NCBI RefSeq assembly: GCF_004798865.1
Contig: NW_025336126.1
Span: 2,189,622-2,253,621 of the forward strand
Length of the DNA: 64,000 bases
Source: Varanus komodoensis
Lineage: Eukaryota; Chordata; Lepidosauria; Squamata; Varanidae
Reading direction: 5' to 3'
Below are positions 37,101-47,130 of the stretch, piece after piece (position 1 is the stretch's first letter; each line of letters opens with the position of its first letter). The notes under the pieces are model-generated. The model made no database searches, was not told the DNA's origin, and saw only the letters and a list, made by a program, of their open reading frames with translations. Position numbers and translations under genes: made by a program.

Positions 37101-40100
37101 TGCTCCAGACAGAGGCCAAAGAGGAAGGCTGGGCCTAGCCTGCACCCAGGCACTTCCTGCAGCCTTATAATTTCGGCCAGGAGTGCCTCCTGCTCCTGGG
37201 GCCGGTAGCGCAGCTGGGGCTCTCGGCTCTTGAGGTAGGCCCGGAACGCCTCCTGCCGCTCCTGCAGGGACCGGCCGCATGCCTGGCACGCCAAGGCCCC
37301 CACCAATCCTGGGGACACCCATGCCTTGGGCAGCCAGGCTGGTGGGGCAGCTGCAGATCGCGGGTCCTTGTACATGAAGAGGAAGTGCTGCCCCATCCCC
37401 AGCAAGTCTCCGGGCGCCAGCTCCACCTGGCGATGCAGAGGAGCGCCGTTGTGGGTGATGGCTGCTCCCCGGAAAGGCCGCACCATGGCGGAGCCCCGCG
37501 GCTGGCTGGGATCAGCGGGGGGCACTGAAGACACGACGCAGCAGTGGCGCGGCAGGATGTCTGGGGCACTCAGGAACGTGTCCACGTAGTTGGATTGGTC
37601 TGGGGCCGGGCGGCGTTCTGGGCGTCCGAAAATGTGCCGACGTCGGGTCATGACATGGATCACAAACTCCTGTGGAGAGCGGGGAGAGGGGAGCGATGCA
37701 GTGAGTAACGGCAGATGTCCCTGAGCCCTACAATGAGCGGCGACAAGGTGTGGGGAGCCTGCAACCACTCCCGCATCAGCAGGCACAGATGCGGTGGCAC
37801 GGCAACTCTGACGCTCCCTGAGACCTGTCCGTTTTCTCAGGCCTGGGAGGGGAATGGCAACAGCCAGCTGGCCATTGCAGGAAAAATGGTGGTCACTAAC
37901 AAGGCTGGCCCAAGGCATTTTGCTGCCAACAGAGTAAGACAAATCGACAGCCACGCAGTGTTATCATGCGAATGATGCAGAGCCCCCTGTGGGTGGACCA
38001 CCCTGGCCTTCTGGGTGGAAAGGTGGCCCTACCTGTTTTTCATTGTAGCCCAACAGCTGTAGGAAATACGGGTGCTCCGTCGGCGGCTGTATGAGACACT
38101 GCGTGAGCTGCTCCAAGTTAGCCCCATCCACGGCCGCATCTTCAGAGGCTGGCGAGGCTGACATGCCCTCGGCCTCCTCTCCTGCCTTGAGTCGTGGCTC
38201 CTCAGCTGAGCCCCCTTCTGCTGGCTCCCCCACCGCCATGCTGAGCACACCTTTGCGTTCCCTGCGGCGTTTCATGCTGAGATTCATGTCACTGATGCTG
38301 CGGCGGAGGGAGAGGTTGTCCGCCCTCTCCTTGGGGGCTGTGTGTCCCCCCGAGGCAGCCCGCAAGCGGCGGGATTGCTGCCGGTGGGTCTGGGAGTTGA
38401 TACCTGCCCATGAGAGAAAGAGAGGAAGCGCTGAAAGACAAAGCCAACCAGGGAAGGAGGTGTGGAATTTCCATGCTCTAAGTCCCTTGCCTTGCAAAAC
38501 AATGGAATATGCTAGGAAATTGTTTAATTTATATCACGTAAGAGTCTTGTGGTGCCTCAGAGAGCATTCTGGCACGAGCTTTCATAGGCACGGCCTCCTT
38601 CATTGCATGCATAAGTGGAGCATATCCACAAAAGCTTACACAACAATACATTAGTTAATCCTAAGATTCCAAAAGGCTGTTTGTACAAAATCAAGAACAT
38701 ATCAAATTAAATATACAAGTAAAATACTTCTCACAGTACAGTGCCTACCACCATCAGGACCAATGATACATGTTACAAATTAAAAAAAAAAACTTATTCA
38801 AAGTTTTAGGACATCCCCCCTCCCCGCTTCCAAAACTGTAGTGATTCTTTTGATGGCTCAAATCCTTTTTGGTTGTATTTTTAATCGAAAATTAATTTTA
38901 CTTTTTTTAAAAGCTCTTTGGTTTTTTTTCAGCAACAGACTAACACAGCTACCCCTCTATTAATGTTTATAATAAAATCTTCCTCTGAGGAGCAGTGTTT
39001 TGGTATGGCAAAGGCCTGGAAGGAAAGGAATAATGAGAAGTATCTAATCCAACTTTCTCCAATTTGGTGTCCTTCAGAAGTGTTGGGATATTATTTTAAT
39101 GAACCCTGAGCATTGGTCATGCAAGCTGATGGGAGTTGTAGTCCAGAATACCTGCAGCGCAGCAGATTCAGGAAGACTGATCCAAACTGTTTTGCTGCAT
39201 TAGGCAAGCATTCATTTCACCTCACCTCTCCTTCCATTCCCCATTGTACACAAAGGGTGAGAATTGTTTGCTCTTCATGGAGTTACTTATCGCAGATCTT
39301 TTTCTCCCTCTTTTTTATACAAGTGAATGGAGCAAAGGAAAGAAATGAGGGAAGGCGGGGTGGGGGGGGCTACATTAGTCTGAAGCCCATATAATTTGGT
39401 TACTCCATCAAAGAGCAGGCTCTGAACAACAGAGAACAACTTGCAGCCCTTGGAATTTCTGATGATCAGCTCCCAATATTCCCTACCAGTAGCTATGTTG
39501 GTCAGGGTTGACATAGGCCAAAACATTTGGAGAGCCCGACATCGCCCATCCCTGTTATATGGCATCGTGGTCTAAGCTGGCCAGGCTGTGGATACTTCTG
39601 TAACTGGGAGCAGCAGTTGCACCAGCATTTTAAAGATAAAGAAAACTTACTTGGCTATTGTGTTCAGCTGAGCTGAGGCTATTCTGGAAAACATTGCCTG
39701 CTGCACAATTGTGGCATATAATAGAATGTTTTCTTGTAACTTAACAGCTCTACAGCACTTTAAAGATTCCTTTCACTGAATCTGCCCAGGGAAACTGGAT
39801 GAAAGATCCACAGGAAGAATGTTAACCCACCACCCCTTCAAGGTAAAATCTGTTTGCCAATCTGGGCTGCTTCTGTAGGTGGAAGAAGCAGTTTCACCTC
39901 AGGTGGCAGAACGTCTGAGGACAGCCCTGAAGATTGGCATTGTTTTTCTCCAACCACAGCCAGACTAGCTTCCCAGGAAGCCCTGAAAGAGCTATCCCTA
40001 ATCTTTGCTCCTCAGCCTCCAGTGCAAAGATGCACTGTCTTGACACACAAGGAATTTCCATGTTTTGTTCTCTTAGGTGAATTGCTAAGGTAGGCCTGTC

Positions 40101-42070
40101 CTCCCATAGCTTGGACCTGGAACCTGGGAGATCTGTGTTCTAGTCCCCACTCAGCCACAGAACTCACTGGTTGAGCCTGGGCCAGTCATGGACTCTCAGC
40201 CCACCTACCTTACAGGGCTGTTGTTATGGGGATAAAATGGCCACCTTGGGTTCCTCACGAAAGGAAAGAAGGGGGGCTATAAATGCATAATAAAGGTAAT
40301 CTCAAATATCCTGATGTTTAAAGTATTTTGTTCCCACCGTCTTTGTATTTGGCCATGCCCTGTTTTGCCTTCAGTCTCATCCATCTCTGGGATGTGCCCC
40401 CAAGACTGAACTTGGCCCTCGGGCAGAAAGAGTTCCAACACCCTTGCTAGGCAAGACAGCTAGGCCTAGCGCTGTGAGTACCAGGAAGAACTCCCCCCAC
40501 CATCTCAAACGGCCACTCACCCGCTCCCTCATCCTCATCTTCTGCCATCCTCTCTACATCACATCGCCGGCGGATCTCAAAACGGCGGGTGCAGCCAGTC
40601 TTGGGCTTCCACACATCTTGCAGCACGAGGGGCCGTTCAGAATCGCCCACCGCCCGGAGGTACTGGGCCCTCCAGGAACCATCTGTGCTGTGATTGACGC
40701 TCCCGACGACATCGCACAGCACGTAGGCTTCCTGGGCATTGGGCTGCGCTATGCCATAGCGCTCCAGGGCCTCGCGCACCAGCTGCCGGGCAGTGGAGCG
40801 CACCGTGGCCAGCACACTCTTGTAATTCGTGCCTGTGGAGATGTCTCCTCCGTAGATTTTCAGGACCCCCGGCACTTCCCCCTGGGACGGGGGCTCAACC
40901 CGGCCTTCCGGCAGGGGGTCGATGAGATCGGCTAGTTTCTTCTCACTGGCCCAGCGGCCTCCGCCCCCACTCGTAGGCCCTCCCACTGCGCTTCGCTGGA
41001 AGAACGTTGAGAACCTCTTATGTCGGCTGGCCTTGTTCTTGGTGGCTGGGCGCATCTCCACGGGCTCACTGCCACGGCTGGCTGTGTCTGAGGACGTAGA
41101 CCTGTGGAAAGCAGAAACCAGCTGGAAGGGGCAGCAGTGCTGCTATCAGAAGTGGAACAGGGCAGTGACTGGGCCGGTGGATTTGGACTTGTGAGATGAA
41201 TAGTCCAAGGTTTACTTTGACCCAGAGTTCATTGGGCATCTTGGAACAAGTTATCACCTCTCAAGTTAACCCAATTTAAGGGGCAAAATGTTTTTGTATC
41301 CATAAAAGGAGGTAGGATGATAAACAGTGCTGAGCCAAAATGGAACTACCCTGAAACTTCACCATCCTGTGTGTATGCTGCAAAGTTGGGCAGAGGTATG
41401 TTAGTAATTTAAAGGCGCACCCTTTATTCTGATGACATTCCTTGTTTGAAGGACTGTCCAGTCCAGGTCCAGTTTCAGGATAAAGAACCAGAAGAAGCTG
41501 GGAGAGGAGAGCCTGCAGAGCCTTGAAGCTGCCCGTCCACAGTCAGCCCCTGGACAGCAGGCTGGGCAAAGCACAAACTCACCCAGCCTTCCATACTATG
41601 GTGAGATGTGTTGTACTTCTACTGAAATTGTAATCATAATTTATAAATTTCCATCTAAATATATACCTTGGGATATGTAAGAAAGGAAAAAAATCTTTTT
41701 TTGGATGGCAATTCACAAATGGCCACTCCAGCTTATTGAACATACTCAGGTTACAAGAAAGGTCTGATCCTGGGAAAGAAATATGCTGACCGGAAGGAGC
41801 TGATGTTCTATGACAGATGTGCTTGATTTTGGCCAGCTGGAACCCATACTTGATGCCAGGCCACCAGCTGGTGAGCTGAATCAAGATTGCTGGCCTGATC
41901 CTGACTCTGAAGGATTGTTGTAAGACAAACACTTACTTGACAGACCCCACGCTTGGCCACCTGCGTCCCAGCTTGGCAAAATGCTTTTTTGGAGAGTTGA
42001 TCCAAAGGCCTACAGGAAAGTGAAGCTTCCCAAACCGGGGACTCCCGTCTTTCCGATCATCCGAGAACAT
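28122..42070 (-). CDS. RASIP1: Ras-interacting protein 1, complete, 11 coding exons
   Basis: Coding exons in transcript order: 41937-42070, 40521-41101, 38033-38403, 37022-37669, 35938-35975, 34004-34155, 33215-33330, 32874-33114, 30636-30808, 29130-29277, 28122-28321. All junctions are GT-AG, phases agree throughout, and the sum is 2802 bp (933 residues plus TGA); the human protein is about 963. The ATG follows CC and opens MFSDDRKDGSPRFGKLHF, close to the human N-terminus. A Ras-association domain lies at about residues 122-225 (VPGVLKIYGG, NYKSVLATVRSTAR). An FHA-like domain lies at about 363-475 (DTFLSAPDILPRHC, PGDLLGMGQHFLFMYKDPR). A DIL region runs from about 550 to 865 (LRPLMLWMAN, DEVIMSTFQQSVYYLTK, HPDLVSQTFGYLFFFSNAS). 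From family knowledge, RASIP1 is an endothelial Ras/Rap1 effector that works with RADIL and ARHGAP29 at junctions and in lumen formation. RADIL shares the FHA and DIL parts, but the RA exon and C-terminus match RASIP1. Confidence 0.96.
29570..29640 (+). mobile_element. MIR-like SINE fragment in RASIP1 intron
   Basis: CTGGGTGACTTTGGGCCATT then CAACCTGCCTCACAAGGTTG, the core and start of the 3' part. Confidence 0.6.
29641..29722 (+). repeat. Interspersed repeat, family A, copy 2
   Basis: GCATAAGAACATCAGCAAAG followed by GGGTCAGACCGAAGGTCCAT and CAGCATTCC. Only the first third of the unit is present, placed after a MIR-like fragment. Confidence 0.6.
35418..35600 (+). repeat. Interspersed repeat, family A, copy 3
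   Basis: AAGAACATTAAGGAGAGTAC, then CAGATCAGACCAACGCC, and later GGAAAGCCCATG, in the same order as the copy at 49558. It is well diverged. Confidence 0.5.
38404..40520. other. RASIP1 intron 2
   Basis: A 2.1-kb intron. It contains a diverged inverted-repeat fragment (about 39058-39170) and a MIR-like SINE (40125-40300). No other coding sequence is supported. Confidence 0.6.
40125..40300 (+). mobile_element. MIR-like SINE in RASIP1 intron 2
   Basis: Shows TTCTAGTCCCCACTCAGCCA, then AACTCACTGGTTGAGCCTGG, then CTACCTTACAGGGCTGTTGT and a GGGGGGCTATAAATGCATAA end. It is the most complete copy in the window. Confidence 0.7.
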
Positions 42071-42334
42071 GGTCACAAGGACCTAGAACTTTTGAAAGGC
42101 AAGCACAGAGAGAGGGGAGGGGGAAAGGCACAATATGAAAGGTCCATTCTCAATAGGGGCTCTCATCTTCCATCTCTCTGCAGAATTGTCTGCAGCAGTG
42201 ATGGCGAACCTTTTAGAGACTGAGTGCCCAAACTGCAACCCAAAACCCACTTATTTATTGCAAAGTGCCAACACCACAATAAAACCTGAAAAATGAGGTT
42301 TTAGTTTAGGAAAAACAACTCACAGCCAGTACAG

Positions 42335-42338
<4 letters not shown>

Positions 42339-42377
<39 letters not shown>
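42339..42377. repeat. (AC)n microsatellite
   Basis: About 19 AC units. The sister hAT copies have only a short AT-rich stretch here, so the run expanded after the copies separated or with the nested insertion. Confidence 0.95.
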
Positions 42378-42380
<3 letters not shown>

Positions 42381-42739
42381 GACTTTTTTGTCATAGAATG
42401 ACCAGAACAGCATTCCAGCACCTTTTTTTGATGGATTTTTCCAATGGAGTGATTTTGAATCACCTGCGGGCTGCTTGTGTGTCCGTGCTGATTCTGAGGG
42501 CGCTGCTCGGCTTGGGATGCTGCTCGGCTTGGGATTGGTGTGTGTGGTTGTGTGCTGAGTGCTTACTGCCGGCGGTGACCATTATGTTTATGTGTGTGTA
42601 GAGTGACTGGCTACGTGCAAAAGATAAATAAGTTCTTTATTTCAAAAAAAGTTGGTGAATTGAAAATCTTTTTTAGTGTAAAAGTGTGACTCTAAGACAT
42701 GAGTTCCGGCACCTTTTTTTTTTTTACAAAAAAGCACTG
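42376..42739. mobile_element. Small nonautonomous DNA element nested in the left hAT arm
   Basis: The ends are an imperfect inverted pair: CAGAGGACTTTTTTG at the left and CAAAAAAGCACTG at the right. The equivalent sites in the other two hAT copies lack the block, which shows that it was inserted. No clear target duplication is left because the left side is a CA repeat. No protein is encoded. Confidence 0.6.
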
Positions 42740-42991
42740 TGTATATATATATCCTTAGCAGCGCACTGACCGGCCATGCGAAAGCATAGAGGAGTTGTGG
42801 CTAATGAGTCGTGGCTCGTGACATCATCGCCTGGCGCTGCCACTCCTTTCCGAGCATGAGCATGGCACCTCTGTGTGCTGTTATCAGATGCTTGGCTGCT
42901 GGGGCAATGCTGGCGCGACTTGGCTCACATGCCGACAGAGAGGGCTCTGCGTGGCCACTGTGGCACACATGCCATTGGTTCACCACCGCTG

Positions 42992-43367
42992 CCTTAACCC
43001 TACCCTGGTGCACTCCCCTAATCCTAACATAGGGCTAAGGTTCCATTGAAAAGAGGGCGATTTTGAAGAAGACTTCCTTGAGTGGCTTTTTCTGTACAGC
43101 TCAACATTTCTGCCCATTCTAAACACATTCCAACCATCAAAATCATGCCAGGACACCTCGTTTTTCTAACCCTATCCTGGTGCACACCCCTAACCCTAAT
43201 ATAGGGTTAAACTTCCATTGGAAATAGGAGGATTTTTGAACAGCCTTCCTTGAGTAGCTTTTTCTGCACTGCTCATCATTTCTGCCCTGCTCGTCATTTC
43301 TGCCCATTCTAAACACATTCCAACCATCAAAATCATGCCAGAACACCTCATTTTTGTAACTCTAACC
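42992..43367 (+). repeat. Satellite block, two units of about 178-190 bp
   Basis: Two tandem units recognised by the recurring ACACATTCCAACCATCAAAA (starting at about 43123 and 43313). Each unit contains CCCTAA-type telomere-like words near CCTGGTGCAC. The second unit has an internal duplication of about 18 bp (ATTTCTGCCC repeated), which explains its greater length. The same unit occurs at 1-232. Confidence 0.85.
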
Positions 43368-43763
43368 CAGTGATGGTGAACCTTTTAGAGACCAACTGCC
43401 TAAACTGCAACCCAAACCCCACTTATTTATCGCAAGGTGTCAACACCGCAATAAAACCTGAAAACTGAGGTTTTAGTTTAGAAAAAACATTCCACAGCCA
43501 GTCCAAGCAAACATATATATATATCCTTGGCAGCGCATTGACCAGTCATGCGAAAGCTCGGACAAATTGTGGGTAACGAGCCGCGGCTTGTGACGTCATC
43601 GCCTGGTGCTGCTACTCCTTTCCGAGCATGCGCATGGCACCTCTGTGCGCTGTTATCTGATGATCAGCAGCTCGGGTGATGCTGGGGAGACTTGGCTCAC
43701 GTGCTGACAGACAGGGCTCTATGTGCCCGCTGCGGCACGCATGCCATAGGTTCACCACCCCTC
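43368..43763 (+). mobile_element. Right hAT arm of the composite element
   Basis: A 396-bp copy matching 233-627 nearly end to end. The inverted ends are CAGTGATGGTGAACC and a decayed right end at CACCACCCCTC. It carries a short TA repeat where the left arm has the nested insertion. Confidence 0.75.
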
Positions 43764-43785
43764 GTCTACAGTGACTTTTGTAGCA

Positions 43786-43916
43786 TTTATGCCAATGGTG
43801 GCCAATCTGGTGGTCTTCATATCTGCTACAGTATTAATTCCCATCACCCCAGCCAGCATGCCCCTCAAGGGGAGCCATCATTCAACAACTTGGAGGGCAC
43901 TAGGTTTAGAACATGA
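43786..43916. repeat. Imperfect palindromic element (family B)
   Basis: Left part TGGTGGCCAATCTGGTGGTC and right part CAACTTGGAGGGCACTAGGT form a weak inverted pair around TTCCCATCACCCCAGCCAGC, the pattern of the same family at 50733-50852 and 59268-59400. Confidence 0.5.
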
Positions 43917-45237
43917 CTTTCTTGGTTTTAAAACCCTTATTTTCCAAGCACAAGCTTGTGTAGGACAGGCCAGTGGATGTCCATTTGTCACCTAGGATTC
44001 AGCATCCTCCTGACCATTTTTTAAAAGTTTATTTTCTTAACATAAACAGAGAACTAAAGGAAAAAAGTATATGTAAAATAAGGTAAAGTAGAATAAAGTT
44101 GCCAAGGGCTTTTAAACGAGGCAGAAGGACTTTGAAGTTGCCCATCTACAATGGGATCTGAACAACAGACTGAGTCAGCACAGAGCTTTCCTGCATCATG
44201 GGGAGATCTATTATATTTCTTTTAAAAAGAGCTTCCAATAGCATATCTGTTGTGTTCGCTAACCCAGTACATTGCCCTTTGGCAGCTGCAGCCCACTGGG
44301 ATTCTGAGTTTGAACTTCTACACACACTTACATGGGAGTAAGTTTCAATGAGCTCAATTCAGCTTAATTTTGAGTAGGCATGGACAAGATTGTACTGTTA
44401 ATGTTTCTCTTCCTGCAGAGCAGAACAGGGATTTTTCTATGGCCTGCTGGGATTGTGGAACGACCCCATCACTGCTGGAGGAAATCTCCCAGGTTTCTCC
44501 TCTTCTTGGACTTTGGCAAACAGACCATAAAGGATTTTCTTGTTCCAGCTGACATTTAACTTAAGGGCTGCTGCATTAAATTGGTGCTACTGTCTGTGCT
44601 TTGCATCCTCAACTGCCTTACTTAGGAAGGGGTAAGAATTTCAGTTTAGTTTTGATCATTATGAGAAATTCCTGAGTTGATGTCTGGTTTCACTTTGTCC
44701 CAAACTTCAGGTCTAAAACATTCAAATGTGAGTGAAACTGAAACTGACAGACTTGCCCACCCAAGCCCAAGGCTTTGAATGCTTTGTTCTTAGAAGTCTA
44801 GCTTTGAATCCCAGTGTATTCAGACATGTTAGCACTGAACTAGGATTGTTACCCTCTTGTTCTGACAGACTCTTTGGCTTTAAGATATGTGGTAGCAGGT
44901 TCATCATGGTTCTGTCCATGCAGATAATAGCCATGCATACTGAGTTTGGCTTGTGCAGAGAGGTGGGAATTTCATTTCAGTTTGACTTTTGATAAGAATT
45001 TATCAAAATCCACAACATTCATGTGCAGGAGAGAAAGGACTTGAGATTTTAAAAGTTTGAATGCAACAGGAAGCAAAAGAGAAAATTTCACCACCACCAG
45101 TATGATGACTATATTTGATTTTAATGTTAATATTTTTGATTGGCTGTTTTAATACAGCTGTGAGCCACTTTGAACACCACATGAGATACATATATAGTGA
45201 AATAAAACCTGTGTGTGTGTATGTGTAAAGCGCAAGA

Positions 45238-45385
45238 CAGAAAGCCAGTGTGATGTCACAGTTCTAGTCCGTGCTGTACAATTAAGCTCACTTGATTTTA
45301 GGTCAGTCACTGATTTTCAGCCTTACCTACCTCATAAGGCTGCAGTGAAGATAAAATGGAGAGGGAAAGGATCATGTACATGCAG
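45238..45385 (+). mobile_element. MIR-like SINE, diverged
   Basis: GTTCTAGTCCGTGCTG, AGCTCACTTGATTTTAGGTC and CCTTACCTACCTCATAAGGC occur in the expected order. Confidence 0.6.
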
Positions 45386-46979
45386 AGTAGAGAAGCTTTT
45401 GGGATCATGGGCATTTTGGTTGAGATTATTCTGGGCACCATCACAAAATGGCTGCCATGGGAGGTATGGCAAAAGAAAAGTAACCTGCTCAAAGGGCTGA
45501 GTACAAGGTAGAAGTGGGTCCTGAGCTTGAAGACACTCAACCCAGTTTTCAGTACCAATCGAAGCTATTCCACAGCAATCCCGGTTGCTGAAGAAAATGT
45601 GTTAATTTTATTTTTAAGTGGGAAGGGTAAGGCACCTTGCCAGGCCCCAAGTGTGCTTGTGCCCACATTGCTTTCTCCTGATGCATATTAAATTAATATC
45701 CTGCCTTTATTCCAAGGAGCTTAACATGTGCTACAACTGTCCATATGGCACAGACCACTCTCAGTACCCTGTGCTCTTGAGTCCTGACTCTCAGCTCCCA
45801 GTGTTCCTATACATCTATTTTACTTCAGATTCTGTCCTTTCCAAAACTTTCCAGCCCAAACTAATTTCCCAGACAACCAGGACAAAACAGACAATCTTGC
45901 TGACTGTCCTTCATGAACCCCAAAGAGTCTAACTTCCTGGAGGAATTCAAGGCCAGAGCAGAGAGGCAGTGACTGCAAGCCCCGTGCTTCCACTCTGCAA
46001 CCATGAGGAGTGAGTCAGAGGCTCGGAGTCAAACCATTACGTCAACAGGAAAAGACGCGATAAGGAATTCAAGGGTCAGGATAGCTGGAGCCTCACCTCA
46101 CAAGGCTACCTTCTCAGCAGATCGGCTTTTAGTAGATGGGGCACAATATGAAAGAAACTAGGAATTGAAAACTTTACATTCCTCTCCCCTCCCCTCCCCA
46201 TACTACTATCATAACTACTTCATCCCTCTTTAAAATACCAGGCCCCCATTCTTTAATTCATCAGATTAGTGGATGTTTGATTCCTTTCCATCTGTTTATA
46301 AATCACAGTAGACCTCTGGCAGAGAACCTCAGACTTCTGGCTGCCGACTTCCTTGTTGTGACCTAGGTTGTCCCCAAATATTTGGGTGGCTAAGGGAAAG
46401 ACTCCAAATGGTGCTCTAGCACACTCACACTCCTCTGGTGTCAGAATAGAGCAAATAATCTACAACACACTGCTGTATAATGGCACCCCCCTCCCCACAT
46501 CTGCCATTCAAAGTAGAATGGTCACTCTGTCTAACAGTGGAGCTGGAGCTGATCATAAGCCTACATGGACCTGAAGCATTTTTGGCTCCCATTCCTTCCA
46601 TATTTGGGGCTTCCAGGTCATTACTAGAATAGGCCTTTTCTGGGGAGGCAGTAAGGAAAGGTGAAGGTAGGATGGTGCAAACACTTCATTCTTGGGAATG
46701 CACTCTAACAAATAGGTCAGTGCAAGGAGAGGCCAGGAGCCATAATTCCCAGCAGCCCTAATGCCCAGGTTTTCTAAGAGAAAGCTGCAGGTAAATGAGA
46801 AGGCAGGATCCTTGGGTTCTTTTTCTGTAGGACAGAGCAGAACAGAAGGGTCCAAACTTCCCCTGCCCTTGGCTGCCACTGTTTTGCCACCTGTTCAGTG
46901 GCCTTCCATGGCTTTGATTTTTGCAGACCATCTCTGGGTTTTCCCCGCATATACATAGGCACAGGGTTAGCATGATTAC

Positions 46980-47130
46980 CTGTTCCAGAGGGTGTCCTCG
47001 AAGTGCTGCGCTCTCCGTCGTCACCCACTCTCACGCATCCTCCAGGCCAGGCTCCATCTTCTGCCTCGGGAGATGGTGGCCGACGCTTTGCGACAGCGTT
47101 CCTGTGTGTGCTGTGACTTAAGTCCAGCGA
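46980..47130 (-). other. RASIP1: Candidate noncoding leader exon of RASIP1
   Basis: RASIP1's first coding exon has an acceptor (TTCTAG) twelve bases before its ATG, so a leader exon is expected upstream. At about 47.0-47.13 kb the minus strand shows a locally CpG-richer block ending in CTGGAACAG with a GTAATC donor at 46979-46978. It holds a short upstream reading frame (MEPGLEDA, then stop). The 5' boundary is not visible and 47130 is a guess. It could belong to an unrelated transcript. Confidence 0.35.

Larger units (their letters stand above)
42196..42991 (+). mobile_element. Left hAT arm of the composite element
   Basis: Similar in sequence and order to 233-627 and 43368-43763, but longer (796 against about 395 bp) because a CA repeat (42339-42377) and another small element (about 42376-42739) sit inside it. 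Confidence 0.75.
42196..43763. mobile_element. Composite hAT - satellite - hAT element
   Basis: Two hAT-type nonautonomous copies in the same orientation (42196-42991 and 43368-43763) bracket 376 bp of satellite (42992-43367). Each copy opens with CAGTGATGGYGAACCTTTTA and closes in an imperfect inverted match (TTCACCACC plus CTG-like end). The outermost flanks are GTCTGCAG (42188-42195) and GTCTACAG (43764-43771), a 7-of-8 match, as expected of an 8-bp hAT duplication spanning the whole unit. The inner flanks of the two copies do not match their own outer flanks. No transposase reading frame is present. Confidence 0.72.
43764..46979. other. Intergenic sequence between the composite element and the candidate RASIP1 leader exon
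   Basis: Contains a palindrome-family element (about 43786-43916), a L2-type tail (about 45110-45205) and a MIR-like SINE (about 45238-45385). If the leader exon near 47 kb is real, this is the first RASIP1 intron. No coding feature is seen. Confidence 0.5.

Noticed and set aside
43000-43370. CCCTAA motifs as a true interstitial telomere
   Set aside because: The motifs are scattered in a 178-bp satellite unit and do not form a pure (CCCTAA)n array.
46553-46879. A 108-codon minus-strand frame near the candidate RASIP1 leader
   Set aside because: It overlaps a short interspersed-repeat piece (ATAATTCCCAGCAGCC) and shows no similarity to IZUMO1 or any neighbour gene I know.
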